A stretch of DNA of 64,000 nt from JAMXLO01 sp963850535 (lineage in GTDB: Bacteria > Pseudomonadota > Alphaproteobacteria > Acetobacterales > Acetobacteraceae): NCBI GenBank assembly GCA_963850535.1, contig CAWKMC010000018.1, positions 1 through 64,000 of the forward strand, read 5' to 3'. The position numbers were made by a program, and so were the translations under genes. Below the pieces are notes generated by a model. The model was given only the letters and a program-made list of their open reading frames with translations, was not told where the DNA came from and ran no database searches. Below, one piece after another: positions 18,106-27,200 of this stretch (the stretch's first letter is position 1; each line of letters starts with the position of its first letter).

Positions 18106-19214
18106 TCAGGCGGCGCGCGGTGCCAGCGCCGCGCGCAGCCGGTCCGCCATGCGCCGATAGGCGGCGGCGAAGGCGGCGACGTCGGCCTCGGTCGCATTCC
18201 ACGGCAGCGAGACGCGGATCGCCTGGCCGGCGAGCGCGCCCAAGGCCCATCGCCGCCAGCACGTGGCTGGCGGTCACCTTGCCGGAACTGCACGCGGCAC
18301 CGGCACTGACCGCGATCCCGTCCAGGTCGAGCGCGATCACCTGTGCATCGGCGCGCACGCCGGGCAGCGCGAGGCAGGTGGTGTTGGCCAGCCGCGCCGC
18401 GCCGCCGCCGCAGACGACCGCGCCCGCCGCGACCGCCGCCGCCTCCGCCGCGTCGCGCAGCGGCGCGAGCGATCGCGGCGTCCGATCGCGACCGATGCGG
18501 CGGCGGCGAAACCGGCGATCGCGGGCAGCGGAGGGGTGCCGCCGCGGCGGCCGCGCTCCTGGCCGCCGCCGGCGATCAGCGGCGGCGATCGACGGCGACC
18601 TCGGGCGCCAGCAGCAGCGCGCCGGCGCCCGGCGGGCCGCCCAGCTTGTGCGACGAGATGGCGATGCTGTGCGCGCCGAGTGCCGGCAGCCGGACATCCA
18701 TGCGGCCCGCCGCCTGCACCGCATCGACATGCAGCCATGCGCCGTGGCGGCGGCAGAGCGCGGCGGCCTCGGCGATCGGCTGGATCGTGCCGGTCTCGTT
18801 GTTGGCCAGCATCAGGCAGACCAGCGCTGGCGGGCCGTCCGCCAGCCATGCCTGCCAGCGTCGTCGAGATCGGCGACGCCGTCGCGATCGACCGGCAGCG
18901 ACAGCGCCGCTCGGCGCGGCGGCGCGCACCGCGTCGTGCTCGGTGGCGCCGACGATCACCCGCCGGCCGGCGCCCAGCGCGTGGATCGCCAGCGCATCGG
19001 CCTCGGTGCCGCCCGAGGTGAACACCAGATTCGCGCGGCCGCGCGCCGAACCGGGCGGCCAGCGCCTCGCGCGCATCCTCCAGGATCCGGCGCGCCGCAC
19101 GGCCGGCACGCATGCACGGACGACGGATTTCCGGTCGACGTCCAGCGCCGCCAGCATCGCGGCGCGCGCCTCGGGGCGCAGCGGCTCGGTGGCGTTGGCG
19201 TCGAGATAGACCAT
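18106..19214 (-). pseudogene. Second cysteine desulfurase (NifS-like), frameshifted as sequenced
   Basis: ATG at 19214, immediately after the iscR stop. Segments: MVYLDANATEPLRPEARAAM, NLVFTSGGTEADALAIHALG, ATEHDAVRAAAP, LMLANNETGTIQPIAEAAAL, WLHVDAVQAAGRMDV and SISSHKLGGPPGAGALLLAP (the PLP Lys is in SSHK). Later frames give GGGQERGRRGGTPPLPAIAG, and SAGAACSSGKVTASHVLAAMG contains the catalytic Cys loop. The frame in which AFAAAYRRMADRLRAAL occurs ends at TGA 18106, 16 bp before iscS. About 365 residues. Two adjacent desulfurases after iscR are seen in related Rhodospirillales. At least four indels. Confidence 0.8.
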
Positions 19215-19216
19215 GG

Positions 19217-19703
19217 CTACTCGGCCGCCAGCCTCCGGCCGTCGTCCGAGCGGCACGGCGCGGCCCAGCACGCGCCCGGCGACCACATCGGCCAGCGTCA
19301 CGCCCTGGAGGAACATGCTGGATCTGGCGGCCAAGTTCGTCCCACAGATCGTGTGTCTGGCAGCGGACCGGCCCTCCGTCGGCGAGCCTTCGATGCAGCC
19401 GGGGCTGCCGTTCTCGCAGCGTGTGGCGTGGATCGGCTCGTCGACCGCGGCGATGATGTCGGCGATGGCGATCGCGTCGGACGAACGCGCCAGCCGATAG
19501 CCGCCACCGGGGCCGCGCGCCGAGCCGACCAGCCCGGCCCGCCGCAGCTTGCCGAACAGCTGCTCCAGGTAGGCCTGGCTGAGCTTCTGCCGCGCCGCGA
19601 TCTCGGCCAGGCAGACCGGCCCGCACTCGCAGCCCAGGGTCTGGCGGGTGGCCAGATCGACCATCGCCATCACCGCGTAGCGGCCGCGGGTGGAGAGCTG
19701 CAT
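19217..19703 (-). pseudogene. iscR: Rrf2/IscR-type Fe-S regulator, frameshifted as sequenced
   Basis: Starts MQLSTRGRYAVMAMVDLATR with the Rrf2 winged HTH (SQAYLEQLFGKLRRAGLV and GPGGGYRLAR). The cluster region has Cys96 and Cys103 (TRCENGSPGC). The third ligand (CQTHDLWDELG) lies in another frame, and GVTLADVVAGRVLGRAVP returns to the first frame. Two compensating indels about 70 bp apart therefore lie near 19320-19390. The likely end is LAAE at TAG 19217, just before the next ATG; without that last shift the frame reads through into the desulfurase. In the family, IscR represses the isc operon when its cluster is loaded. Confidence 0.8.
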
Positions 19704-19706
19704 CGC

Positions 19707-20402
19707 CTACTCCGCCGCCGCCTGGCGCTGGCGCATCTGCTCCTCGGCCAGCCGCGCCACCCGCGCCTCCAGTTCGGCAAGCTCGCAGTGCATCTGGTCG
19801 AGGTCGTGCAGCAGCGGATCGAGGCTGTCGTCGCACGGGATGCCATAGGGATCGAAGGCCGGGCACCTTGCGGTCGCGCGTCGGCGCGCGATCGACCGGA
19901 CGGGCAGGGATGCCGACCACGGTGGTGTCGTCGGGCACGTTGTCGAGCACGACGGCGTTCGACCCGACCCGGGCATTGTCGCCCACCCTGATCGGGCCCA
20001 AGCACCTTGGCGCCGGCGCCGATGATCACGTTATTGCCAACGGTCGGGTGCCGCTTGCCGCCGCTGGTGCGGGCGACGCCCAAGGGTGACCTGATGATAA
20101 AAGTAGCAGTCGTCGCCGACTTCGGCGGTCTCGCCGATCACCACGCCCATGCCGTGGTCGATCACCAGCCGCCGGCCGATCCTGGCGGCCGGGTGGATCT
20201 CGATGCCGGTCAGCCAGCGGGCGATATGGGAGGAAAATCGGCCCAGCAGGCACAGATCGTGCTGCCACAGCCAGTGCGACAGCCGGTGCCACATGACCGC
20301 ATGCAGACCCGGGTAGCACAGCAGGACCTCCAGCGAGGAGCGCGCCGCCGGGTCGCGTTCCCGATATGTCCGGATCGTCTCACGCAAGAACATGAAAGCC
20401 AT
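19707..20402 (-). pseudogene. cysE: Serine O-acetyltransferase CysE, frameshifted as sequenced
   Basis: ATG 20402 opens MAFMFLRETIRTYRERDPAA. The left-handed beta-helix hexapeptides follow: GIEIHPAARIGRRLVIDHGM, GVVIGETAEVGDDCYFYHQV, then in other frames HPTVGNNVIIGAGAKVLGP, IRVGDNARVGSNAVV and VPDDTTVVGIPAR. The C-terminal helix (DLDQMHCELAELEARVARLA) ends at 19707. Total 232 codons, the usual size for the epsilon-type short CysE. It makes O-acetylserine for cysteine synthesis, which feeds the desulfurases behind it. It lies 3 bp upstream of iscR. At least three indels that cancel overall. Confidence 0.85.
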
Positions 20403-20748
20403 GCGACAATTCCGTTATGAAGTATCGGCCCCTCTACTCTATAGTAAGCGGACCCTGGGACCTGGAGCCCAATCCTGGGGACGGCCGGTCGGGGGGCCGA
20501 ACTGATAGGAGGAAGCAGAACCCTGCGGCACCAGCGCCGCTCCGCGAAGGCATAGATTATTCCGACCGCACAGGTCAAGAATTCACGCGGAACTGAAAAG
20601 CGGGGAATGCGTTCCTATCTAGTATCGTGAGACCCGATCGGGCGCGGGGGAGAGGGCTGTACGGTATTTGGAGTGGCGGCGGGTAGGGCCAGTGAGGGCC
20701 TCGGCTCGGACGCCGCCCGATTGGACAGGAAAGCGGTTTCGGGACGCC

Positions 20749-21415
20749 ATGCCAGAGGTGATGTTTGCCGGCCCTGACGGCCGGCTCGAGGGTCGTTACC
20801 ACCATTCGAAGGAGACCGGTGCGCCGGTCGCGCTGATCCTTCATCCGCATCCGCTGCACGGCGGGACGATGAACAATCGGGTGACCTACTCGATGTATCA
20901 GTCGTTCCAGCGGCTCGGCTGCTCGGTGATGCGGTTCAATTTTCGCGGAGTCGGCCGCAGCCAGGGCCGCTATGACGGCGGCATCGGCGAGATCGGCGAC
21001 GCTGCCGCCGCGCTCGACTGGATGCAGGCGGTCAATCCCGAACCACGGCGGACTGTGGATCGCCGGCTACTCGTTCGGCGCGTTCATCGGCATGCAGCTG
21101 CTGATGCGCCGGCCGGAGATTTCCGGCTGGGTCAGCGTCGCGCCGCCGGCGAACCACTACGATTTCGGCTTCCTCGCGCCCTGCCCCTGCGGCGGGCTGA
21201 TGCTGCACGGCGACGCCGACGAACTCGTGCCGGAGGGCGCGGTGCGCAAGCTGGTCGACAAGCTGAACACCCAGAAGGGCGTCAGCGTCGACTACCGCGT
21301 GTTCGAAGGCGCCGATCACGTGTTCGCCGACCACGCCGAGAGGGTGGCCGAGGCGATCGAGGACTACTGCGGCAAGACGATCGCCCGCCGCGCCATGGCG
21401 CTGGCGGCGGACTAG
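20749..21415 (+). pseudogene. Alpha/beta hydrolase (dienelactone-hydrolase-like), frameshifted
   Basis: ATG 20749 (MPEVMFAGPDGRLEGRYHHS). LILHPHPLHGGTMNNRVTY is the oxyanion region typical of this small bacterial family, followed by MRFNFRGVGRSQGRYDGG. After an indel near 21040 the second frame has LWIAGYSFGAFIGMQLLM, with the nucleophile in GYSFGA, then LMLHGDADELVP and EGADHVFADH (catalytic Asp and His). About 222 residues when joined, normal length. Transcribed away from cysE, a neighbourhood I recall from related genomes. Substrate unknown. One indel suffices, so a sequence error is plausible. Confidence 0.75.
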
Positions 21416-22508
21416 CGAGGACACCCACTGCCGGACGGAACGGCGATCCTGCCGCCGGTCGTGGGATGCGGCACGCCTGTCGTGCCCGGAAAGCTGATCG
21501 GCAGCCCGGCGCGTGTACGCGCGGCGAGGAAGCCGAAGCACTGAGCCTCTAGCGCATCGCCGTTCCAGCCCAGGGCCTCGACCGGATCGACTTGGTGCGC
21601 TGAGTCGAGTCGCGCAGCGCTGCCATGATCGCCGGAATTGTGCCGGCCGCCGCCGGTGACCAGCCAGCGCAGGGGTGGTTCGGGCAGCGGCGCCGCCGCA
21701 ATCGCAGCGGCCGTGAATGCCACCAGCGTCGCAGCGCCATCCGCTGGCGACAGTTGGTCGAGGCTGCTGGCGGCGAGCGTGGCCGCGAAGTCCAGCCGAT
21801 CGAGCGACTTCGGCGGCGGCCGCGAGAAGTAAGGATCGGCCAGCAGTCGGTTGAAGCACCGTCAGATCGACCTGGCCGGAGCAGCGCAAGCGCGCCGTCG
21901 CGGTCGAATGCTTGGCCGGTCCGGCGCGCTGATCCAGTCGTCCAGCGGGCCATTGCCTGGGCCGGTGTCGAACGCGACCAACTCGCCGTCCGCGCCCGAT
22001 CCAGGTCACGTTGGCCACGCCGCCGATGTTCAGCACGGCCAGCGGCTTGGGGAGATCGCGCGCCAGCGCGGCGTGATACACCGGCGCGAGCGGCGCGCCC
22101 TGGCCTCCGGCCGCCACGTCGGCCGAACGGAAATCGAAGCGCGACGGGCACTCCGGTTCGCCACGCGAGTGCTGCGGCGTCGCCGATCTGCCAGGTTCGC
22201 TGGCGGTCCGGCTGATGCAGGATGGTCTGGCCGTGGAAGCCGATCAGGTCGGCCTCCCGCCCGAGCGCCGCCACCGCGCGCACATGGTATTCCGTCAGCC
22301 GGGCTTCTGCGCTCTTCAGGCGCCGGTCGGCCGGATCCAGGGTCGGCGCGAGGTCGAGGATGCGGCGCAGGTCAGCGCGCAGGCGGTCGTCGTAGGGCAG
22401 TGTCAATGTCGGGCCGAATGCGCCGATGCGCTCGCCGTCGGTCTCCAGCCAAGCCGCATCGACGCCGTCCAGCGAGGTCCCGCTCATCAGTCCGATCGTG
22501 CGCAGCAT
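21412..22508 (-). pseudogene. anmK: Anhydro-N-acetylmuramic acid kinase AnmK, frameshifted
   Basis: Starts MLRTIGLMSGTSLDGVDAAW, the signature of the family (GTSLDG binds ATP phosphate). It continues to IGFHGQTILHQPDRQRTWQI. After a shift near 22140 there is PLAVLNIGGVANVTWIG; later frames include PLRWLVTGGGRHN and VEALGWNGDALEAQCFGFLA, ending at 21412. About 365 residues joined, the usual size. It phosphorylates and opens 1,6-anhydro-MurNAc in cell-wall recycling. The last bases overlap the end of the convergent hydrolase gene. At least three indels. Confidence 0.85.
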
Positions 22509-22558
22509 TCTCTGCGAGGTTTTCCGTGGGGCAGGGTCTGTGCTAGCCCACAGGCGCC

Positions 22559-23803
22559 ATGACCCAAAGCGATTTCCTGCACGAAGCCACCGAACGTGGC
22601 TTCGTCTTCCAGTGCACCGACAGCGAGGGATTGGACACGGCGCTGCGGGCCGGCACGGTGACCGCCTATATCGGGTTCGACTGCACGGCCGACAGTCTGC
22701 ATGTCGGCAGTCTGGTGCAGATCATGATCCTGCGCCTGCTGCAGAGGCACGGCCATCGCCCTTTGGTGCTGATGGGCGGCGGCACGACGCGGATCGGCGA
22801 CCCTTCCGGCAAGGACGAGTCTCGGCAGCTGCTGAGCGACGCGCAGATTGCCGATAATATGGCCGGCATCCGCCGCTGCTTCGATCCGTTCCTGCATTTC
22901 GGCGACGGCCCCAATGATGCGTTCACGGCCAACAACAACGATTGGCTGGGCGCCCTGGGCTACATCCCGCTGCTCCGCGATGTTGGCACGCACTTCACGA
23001 TCAACCGTATGCTGACCTTCGATTCCGTGCGGCTGCGGCTGGAGCGCGAGCACTCGCTGACGTTTCTTGAATTCAATTACATGATCCTGCAGAGCTACGA
23101 CTTTCGCGAGTTGAACCGCCGTTTCGGCGTGACCTTGCAGATCGGTGGCTCGGATCAGTGGGGCAACATCGTCTCTGGCATCGAGCTTGCGCGGCGGACC
23201 GACAACAAGACTCTGTTCGGCCTGACGACGCCGCTGATCGCCACCGCCTCGGGCGCCAAGATGGGCAAGTCGGCGCAGGGTGCCGTCTGGCTGACGCGCG
23301 ACCGCCTGTCGCCCTACGACTACTGGCAGTTCTGGCGCAACACGGAGGATGAGGACGTCGGCCGCTTTATGCGTCTGTTCACCGATCTTCCGCTGCCTGA
23401 GGTTGCCCGGCTGGAGGCGCTGCGCGACGCCGAGATCAACGAGGCGAAGAAGGTGCTGGCGACCGAGGCCACCCGGCTGGCACACGGCGCGGCAGCGGCA
23501 ACCGAGGCGGCCGACACCGCGCGGCTGGCGTTCGAGCAAGGTGAGGCGGCCGACACTCTGCCCAGCGTCGAGGTGCCGCGCAGCGAGCTTGCCACCGGCA
23601 TGCCGGCATTCCGGCTGTTCGCGCTCGCGGGCCTTGCCGGCAGCAATGGCGAGGCGCGTCGGCTGATCCGTGGTGGTGGCGCGCGCATCAACAACGTTCC
23701 GGTGAAGGACGAGGGCCAGACTGTGACGGTGGCGGACCTGCACGACGATGCGCTGAAGCTGTCGGCAGGCCGCAAGCACCACCGGCTGGTTCGGGTTCCG
23801 TAG
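22559..23803 (+). CDS. tyrS: Tyrosyl-tRNA synthetase
   Basis: 414 residues, intact. Class I signature HVGS at residues 48-51 (DSLHVGSLVQ) and KMGKS at 234-238. The tyrosine-binding region GGSDQWGNI is at about 197-205, and an S4 RNA-binding domain lies at about 345-410 (LIRGGGARINNVPVKDEGQ). This is the bacterial TyrS layout. Divergent from anmK with a 50-bp gap that must hold both promoters, an arrangement often seen in alphaproteobacteria. It ends 4 bp from the stop of the convergent SMP-30 gene. It is the first unbroken gene after the frameshift-rich block. Confidence 0.95.
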   Translation: MTQSDFLHEATERGFVFQCTDSEGLDTALRAGTVTAYIGFDCTADSLHVGSLVQIMILRLLQRHGHRPLVLMGGGTTRIGDPSGKDESRQLLSDAQIADNMAGIRRCFDPFLHFGDGPNDAFTANNNDWLGALGYIPLLRDVGTHFTINRMLTFDSVRLRLEREHSLTFLEFNYMILQSYDFRELNRRFGVTLQIGGSDQWGNIVSGIELARRTDNKTLFGLTTPLIATASGAKMGKSAQGAVWLTRDRLSPYDYWQFWRNTEDEDVGRFMRLFTDLPLPEVARLEALRDAEINEAKKVLATEATRLAHGAAAATEAADTARLAFEQGEAADTLPSVEVPRSELATGMPAFRLFALAGLAGSNGEARRLIRGGGARINNVPVKDEGQTVTVADLHDDALKLSAGRKHHRLVRVP

Positions 23804-23807
23804 CCGC

Positions 23808-24728
23808 TCAGGCTTCGTGCGCCAGGCGCAGTCCCGCGTCGGGCCAGTCCAAGGCAACCAGCTTCCCGGTCCCGGATAGCGTCACATAGGCGGTGCGGAG
23901 GTCCGCGCCGCCAAAGCAGATGTTGGTAGTGACCGGATCACCCATTGGTATCTGGCGCAGAAGCCGTCCATCGGGGGCGATCACGCTGATGCAGCCGCTG
24001 ATCAGCGTCGCAACGCAAACGTTGCCGGACCCATCGACGGCCAGGCTGTCGAAACGCTGAAATCCGGGAAGGCCCGCAACCAGCCGGCCGCCATTCGGCG
24101 ATGGCCAGTCCTGCTTCTGCACCACTCCAGGCTCGGTGATGTCGAACGCCCAGAGCCGCGCCGGCTCGGTTTCGGCGACATAGAGCACACGACCGTCCGG
24201 TGAAAGACCGATGCCGTTCGGCGTCAGCGCCGGATAGGCGACCTCGACAATCTTCGAGCCGTCGGCAAGCGCATAGTAGATCAGGCCATTGTCTCGGTCG
24301 CGCGCACGGGTCTTGCCGAGGTCGGTGAAGTAGAAGCCGCCGTTTGCGTCGAACACCAGATCGTTTGGCCCGTTCAGCTTGTTTGCACCACAGCGGTCGT
24401 AGAGCACGCTGACCGCGCCGGTGCGCGGATCGACCCGCTGGATGCTGCCACTGACGTAATCGGACGAGACCATGGCCGGCCGAAACAGATTCTCCTCCAG
24501 ACGCCAGGCGAAGCCGCCGTTGTTGCAGATGTAGAAGGCGCCGTCCGGGCCGACCGCCGCGCCGTTCGGCCCGCCGCCGGTGCGCGCGATGACCTCAACG
24601 CGACCGTCGGGCAGTACCCGGCTCAGTGTCTGGCGCTCGATCTCGACCAGTACGACCGATCCGTCGCGCATCGCGACCGGACCTTCCGGGAAGCAGAGCC
24701 CTGTTGTGACCACCCGTTGTTCGCTCAT
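23808..24728 (-). CDS. SMP-30/gluconolactonase family protein
   Basis: 306 residues. The N-terminal LCFPEGPVAMRDGSVVLVEI has the metal-binding Glu of the family. GPNGAAVGPDGAFYICNN, KLNGPNDLVFDANGGFYFTD (Asn and Asp ligands) and TPNGIGLSPDGRVLYVAET follow, and FDSLAVDGSGNVCVAT carries the last Asp. This six-bladed propeller enzyme family hydrolyses sugar or other lactones in the cytoplasm; no signal peptide is present. The substrate is not predictable. Convergent with tyrS. Confidence 0.85.
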   Translation of the reverse strand: MSEQRVVTTGLCFPEGPVAMRDGSVVLVEIERQTLSRVLPDGRVEVIARTGGGPNGAAVGPDGAFYICNNGGFAWRLEENLFRPAMVSSDYVSGSIQRVDPRTGAVSVLYDRCGANKLNGPNDLVFDANGGFYFTDLGKTRARDRDNGLIYYALADGSKIVEVAYPALTPNGIGLSPDGRVLYVAETEPARLWAFDITEPGVVQKQDWPSPNGGRLVAGLPGFQRFDSLAVDGSGNVCVATLISGCISVIAPDGRLLRQIPMGDPVTTNICFGGADLRTAYVTLSGTGKLVALDWPDAGLRLAHEA

Positions 24729-24828
24729 TCTCTGCTCCCCACCTGTTCTCGGCGAGAGATTGCTTCGTCACCCCGCACGCCGCAATCGCGGGATCCAATC
24801 AGCGGTTTGGTAGGGTTTTCGTGCTGCG

Positions 24829-26199
24829 ATGGGTCGCGTGGCGAAGCCGCTGACAGTCCGGTTGCCGATCCAGCTTGATGGCAGCCTGCCGATCCTACTG
24901 CCGGTCGGCGGGGCCTTCGCCCTATCCGCCGTCAGCGCAGTGCTGATGCCGCAGTGGTTCTGGCTGCCGCTGGCACTCGTGGGGATCGCAGCGCTCGGCG
25001 TGTTCGCGCTTAGGCACACGCTCGCCCTGTGCGTGCTCTGGTTGATCATCGCCGGCAGCACATTGGAAATGACGCTTGGCGATCTGATCAGTCCCGACGC
25101 GTACCAGACGACAATTGCCGCAGTGAAGTTCACCGAGTTGCTGCTCGCACTGCTGTGCGTGGTGCGATACGGGCCTTCGCCCGACCTGTTCAATCCCGCC
25201 CTTGCGTTCCTTGCCATATTCCTTGTGGGCCTGGCGCACGGGCTGCACCCGGATCTCACAGCCGCGGCCAGTCTGCGCTCGCTGCTGGGTTCCATCGCAC
25301 CTTTCGCGTTCGCCTTCAGTCGGCTCTCACCCGGATGGGGCAGGGCGATCGTCCGCACCACGACCCTGATCCCACTGCTGTCGGTCCTTGCGGGTGCTGC
25401 GCTCGACGTGGCCGGCTTGCGTTCGCTGTTCCAGGAGAGCGGCGGCGAGCGTCTGGCCGCGCTCGGGCATCCGGCCTTTCTCGCGGGGATCTGCCTCGCC
25501 GCGATCTACGCCTGTCTCATCGAGCTTTATCGGGACGGTAGGCGCCGTTGGATGGCACTTCTGGAAGCCAACTTCCTGATCCTGATCCTGACGGGTGCGC
25601 GTGCCCCGCTTGCCTATGCGATCGCGGTGACCCTGCTGACGCTGAGCTTCGTGCGGTCCAGTGTATTTACGCTGCCGTATCGTCTGCTGCCGCTGTTGCT
25701 GGTCGCCTGTCTTGTGCCACTGGCGCTCGTGCTGTCGCAGGATCTGCCGATGCTGCGGCTGTTCAACCTGCTGAGCAGTGAGCCCACGAACCTGAGCGGC
25801 CGAGATCTGCTGTGGCCGCCGTTTCAGGAGGTGGTGGCTCGGTCGCCTTGGTTCGGTTGGGGCGTGGGCGCCGGCAATGCGATCATTGGCCCGGACAGCA
25901 GGCTCGCACTGCTGATGCAGACCCGGGCTGCGCACAATGAGTATCTGCGGATGACCGTCGAAGGCGGGCAGATCGGCTGTGCCCTGCTGATCGCGTCGTT
26001 CGTGCTGTGGGTCATGCGGCATACGCGGGCTCTGCGCCGGACCGACAAGGCGATCGTGCGGTTGGCGTTTCTTGCTTTCGCGGCACACGCCTATACTGAC
26101 AACGTGCTGATCGCTACGACGGCCTGCGTCTTCTTCACCTTCGCAATCGGAGTGTTCGCCAGCGCGCCGCGCTTGATGGATACGGGTGAGCTGGCGTAG
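24829..26199 (+). CDS. O-antigen ligase/polymerase-like membrane protein
   Basis: 456 residues with about ten to twelve hydrophobic helices. A long periplasmic loop in the second half contains NLSGRDLLWPPFQEVVARSP, WFGWGVGAGNA and RAAHNEYLRMTVEGGQIGCA. The R-D-x-W, GxG and HNEYLR motifs are those of the Wzy/WaaL (O-antigen ligase) superfamily. Members polymerise or attach polysaccharides to lipid carriers, or act in exopolysaccharide export. No glycosyltransferases are adjacent, so the exact polymer is unknown. The start at 24829 precedes a basic N-terminus (MGRVAKPLTVRL). A YVTN protein and a desaturase follow closely. Confidence 0.75.
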   Translation: MGRVAKPLTVRLPIQLDGSLPILLPVGGAFALSAVSAVLMPQWFWLPLALVGIAALGVFALRHTLALCVLWLIIAGSTLEMTLGDLISPDAYQTTIAAVKFTELLLALLCVVRYGPSPDLFNPALAFLAIFLVGLAHGLHPDLTAAASLRSLLGSIAPFAFAFSRLSPGWGRAIVRTTTLIPLLSVLAGAALDVAGLRSLFQESGGERLAALGHPAFLAGICLAAIYACLIELYRDGRRRWMALLEANFLILILTGARAPLAYAIAVTLLTLSFVRSSVFTLPYRLLPLLLVACLVPLALVLSQDLPMLRLFNLLSSEPTNLSGRDLLWPPFQEVVARSPWFGWGVGAGNAIIGPDSRLALLMQTRAAHNEYLRMTVEGGQIGCALLIASFVLWVMRHTRALRRTDKAIVRLAFLAFAAHAYTDNVLIATTACVFFTFAIGVFASAPRLMDTGELA

Positions 26200-26231
26200 G
26201 GACGCCGCCGGAACTGCCGGAGCCGTGCCGC

Positions 26232-27200
26232 ATGCGTGTCACTCGTGCCGTTGGCCTCGCCCTGTCGCTACTGCTGCTCAGCGCATGGCCAGCGTCCGCC
26301 TCCGGTGTCGCCTTCATTATCAATTCAGGCGGCGCCTCGATCAGCTTGGTCGATATGTCGTCGCTGAAGGAATTGCGACGCGTCCCCGTGCTGCGCGAGC
26401 CGCACCATTGCGCGCTCAGCCCCGACAGCAAGAGCCTGCTGGTCGGTGACACCGTCGGCAACGAGGTGCTGTTCTTCGATCCAGCCACCGCAGCGCTGCA
26501 GAAGCGTATGCCGGTGGCGGATCCCTATCAGCTGGGCTTCAGCCCGAACGGCAAATTCCTGGTGGTGAATGGTCTCGCGCGCAATCAGGTCGATGTCTAC
26601 GACGCCGCGTCGATGCAGTTGCTGAAGCGGTTCCCGACGGCCTCGATGCCGAGCCACCTGGACTATGCGCCGGATTCATCGCGGGTGTTTGTCAGCCTGC
26701 AAGGTAGCGACAGCATGGTGGCAATCGACCTGAACCGACTGGTAGTGGCGTGGACGGCAAAGATCGGCAGGACGCCGGCCGGTGTGCTCTGGCATAACGG
26801 CAAAGTGCTGGTTGCCGATATGGGCACCGACTATGTCGCCGTGGTCGATCCAGCCGATGGGCGTGTGACCGAACGCATCCATACCGGCAAAGGTGCGCAC
26901 AACCTGTTCCTGTCCCCCGATCACAAGATCATCTGGGTGAATAACCGCGTCGGCGGAACCACCATGTCGCTCGATGCAGCGACGCTGACCCCGATCCGCA
27001 GCTATGCGATTCCGGGCGGTCCCGACGACATCGCGTTTGCGCCTGACGGCAGGCTGTGGATTACCCGGCGCTTTGCCGAAAAGGTGGCGGTGCTCGATCC
27101 GAAGACGGGCGAATACGATACCGTCGACGTTGGCCGCTCGCCGCATGGGCTTTTCCTCAGTCCAAAAGGCAGCGTGGCAGCGAGCGTTGCCGTGCGCTGA
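26232..27200 (+). CDS. Secreted YVTN-type beta-propeller protein
   Basis: 322 residues with a signal peptide (residues about 1-24, ending WPASASG). Repeats of about 42 residues follow, with phrases such as HHCALSPDSKSLLVGDTVGN, PYQLGFSPNGKFLVVNG, PSHLDYAPDSSRVFVSLQGS, HNLFLSPDHKIIWVNN and PDDIAFAPDGRLWITR. This is the seven-bladed YVTN/cytochrome-cd1-like propeller pattern. No heme or metal motif is seen. A periplasmic binding or scaffold role is likely. Its TGA overlaps the next ATG (TGATG), so it is translationally coupled to the desaturase gene. Confidence 0.8.
   Translation: MRVTRAVGLALSLLLLSAWPASASGVAFIINSGGASISLVDMSSLKELRRVPVLREPHHCALSPDSKSLLVGDTVGNEVLFFDPATAALQKRMPVADPYQLGFSPNGKFLVVNGLARNQVDVYDAASMQLLKRFPTASMPSHLDYAPDSSRVFVSLQGSDSMVAIDLNRLVVAWTAKIGRTPAGVLWHNGKVLVADMGTDYVAVVDPADGRVTERIHTGKGAHNLFLSPDHKIIWVNNRVGGTTMSLDAATLTPIRSYAIPGGPDDIAFAPDGRLWITRRFAEKVAVLDPKTGEYDTVDVGRSPHGLFLSPKGSVAASVAVR

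Noticed and set aside
19214..19703. Natural fusion of iscR to a cysteine desulfurase
   Set aside because: The read-through exists only because of an uncompensated frameshift; a normal TAG (19217-19219) in the adjacent frame lies just before the desulfurase ATG.
18120..19991. 623-codon plus-strand frame
   Set aside because: Antisense of the second desulfurase, iscR and cysE; composition is low-complexity Arg/Ala/Gly with no family signature.
22487..23857. 456-codon minus-strand frame opposite tyrS
   Set aside because: Antisense shadow of an intact tyrosyl-tRNA synthetase; no recognisable domain.
25327..26088. Minus-strand frame of 253 codons opposite the ligase-like gene
   Set aside because: Very rich in Gln, Arg and His, as expected for antisense of hydrophobic coding sequence; no motif.
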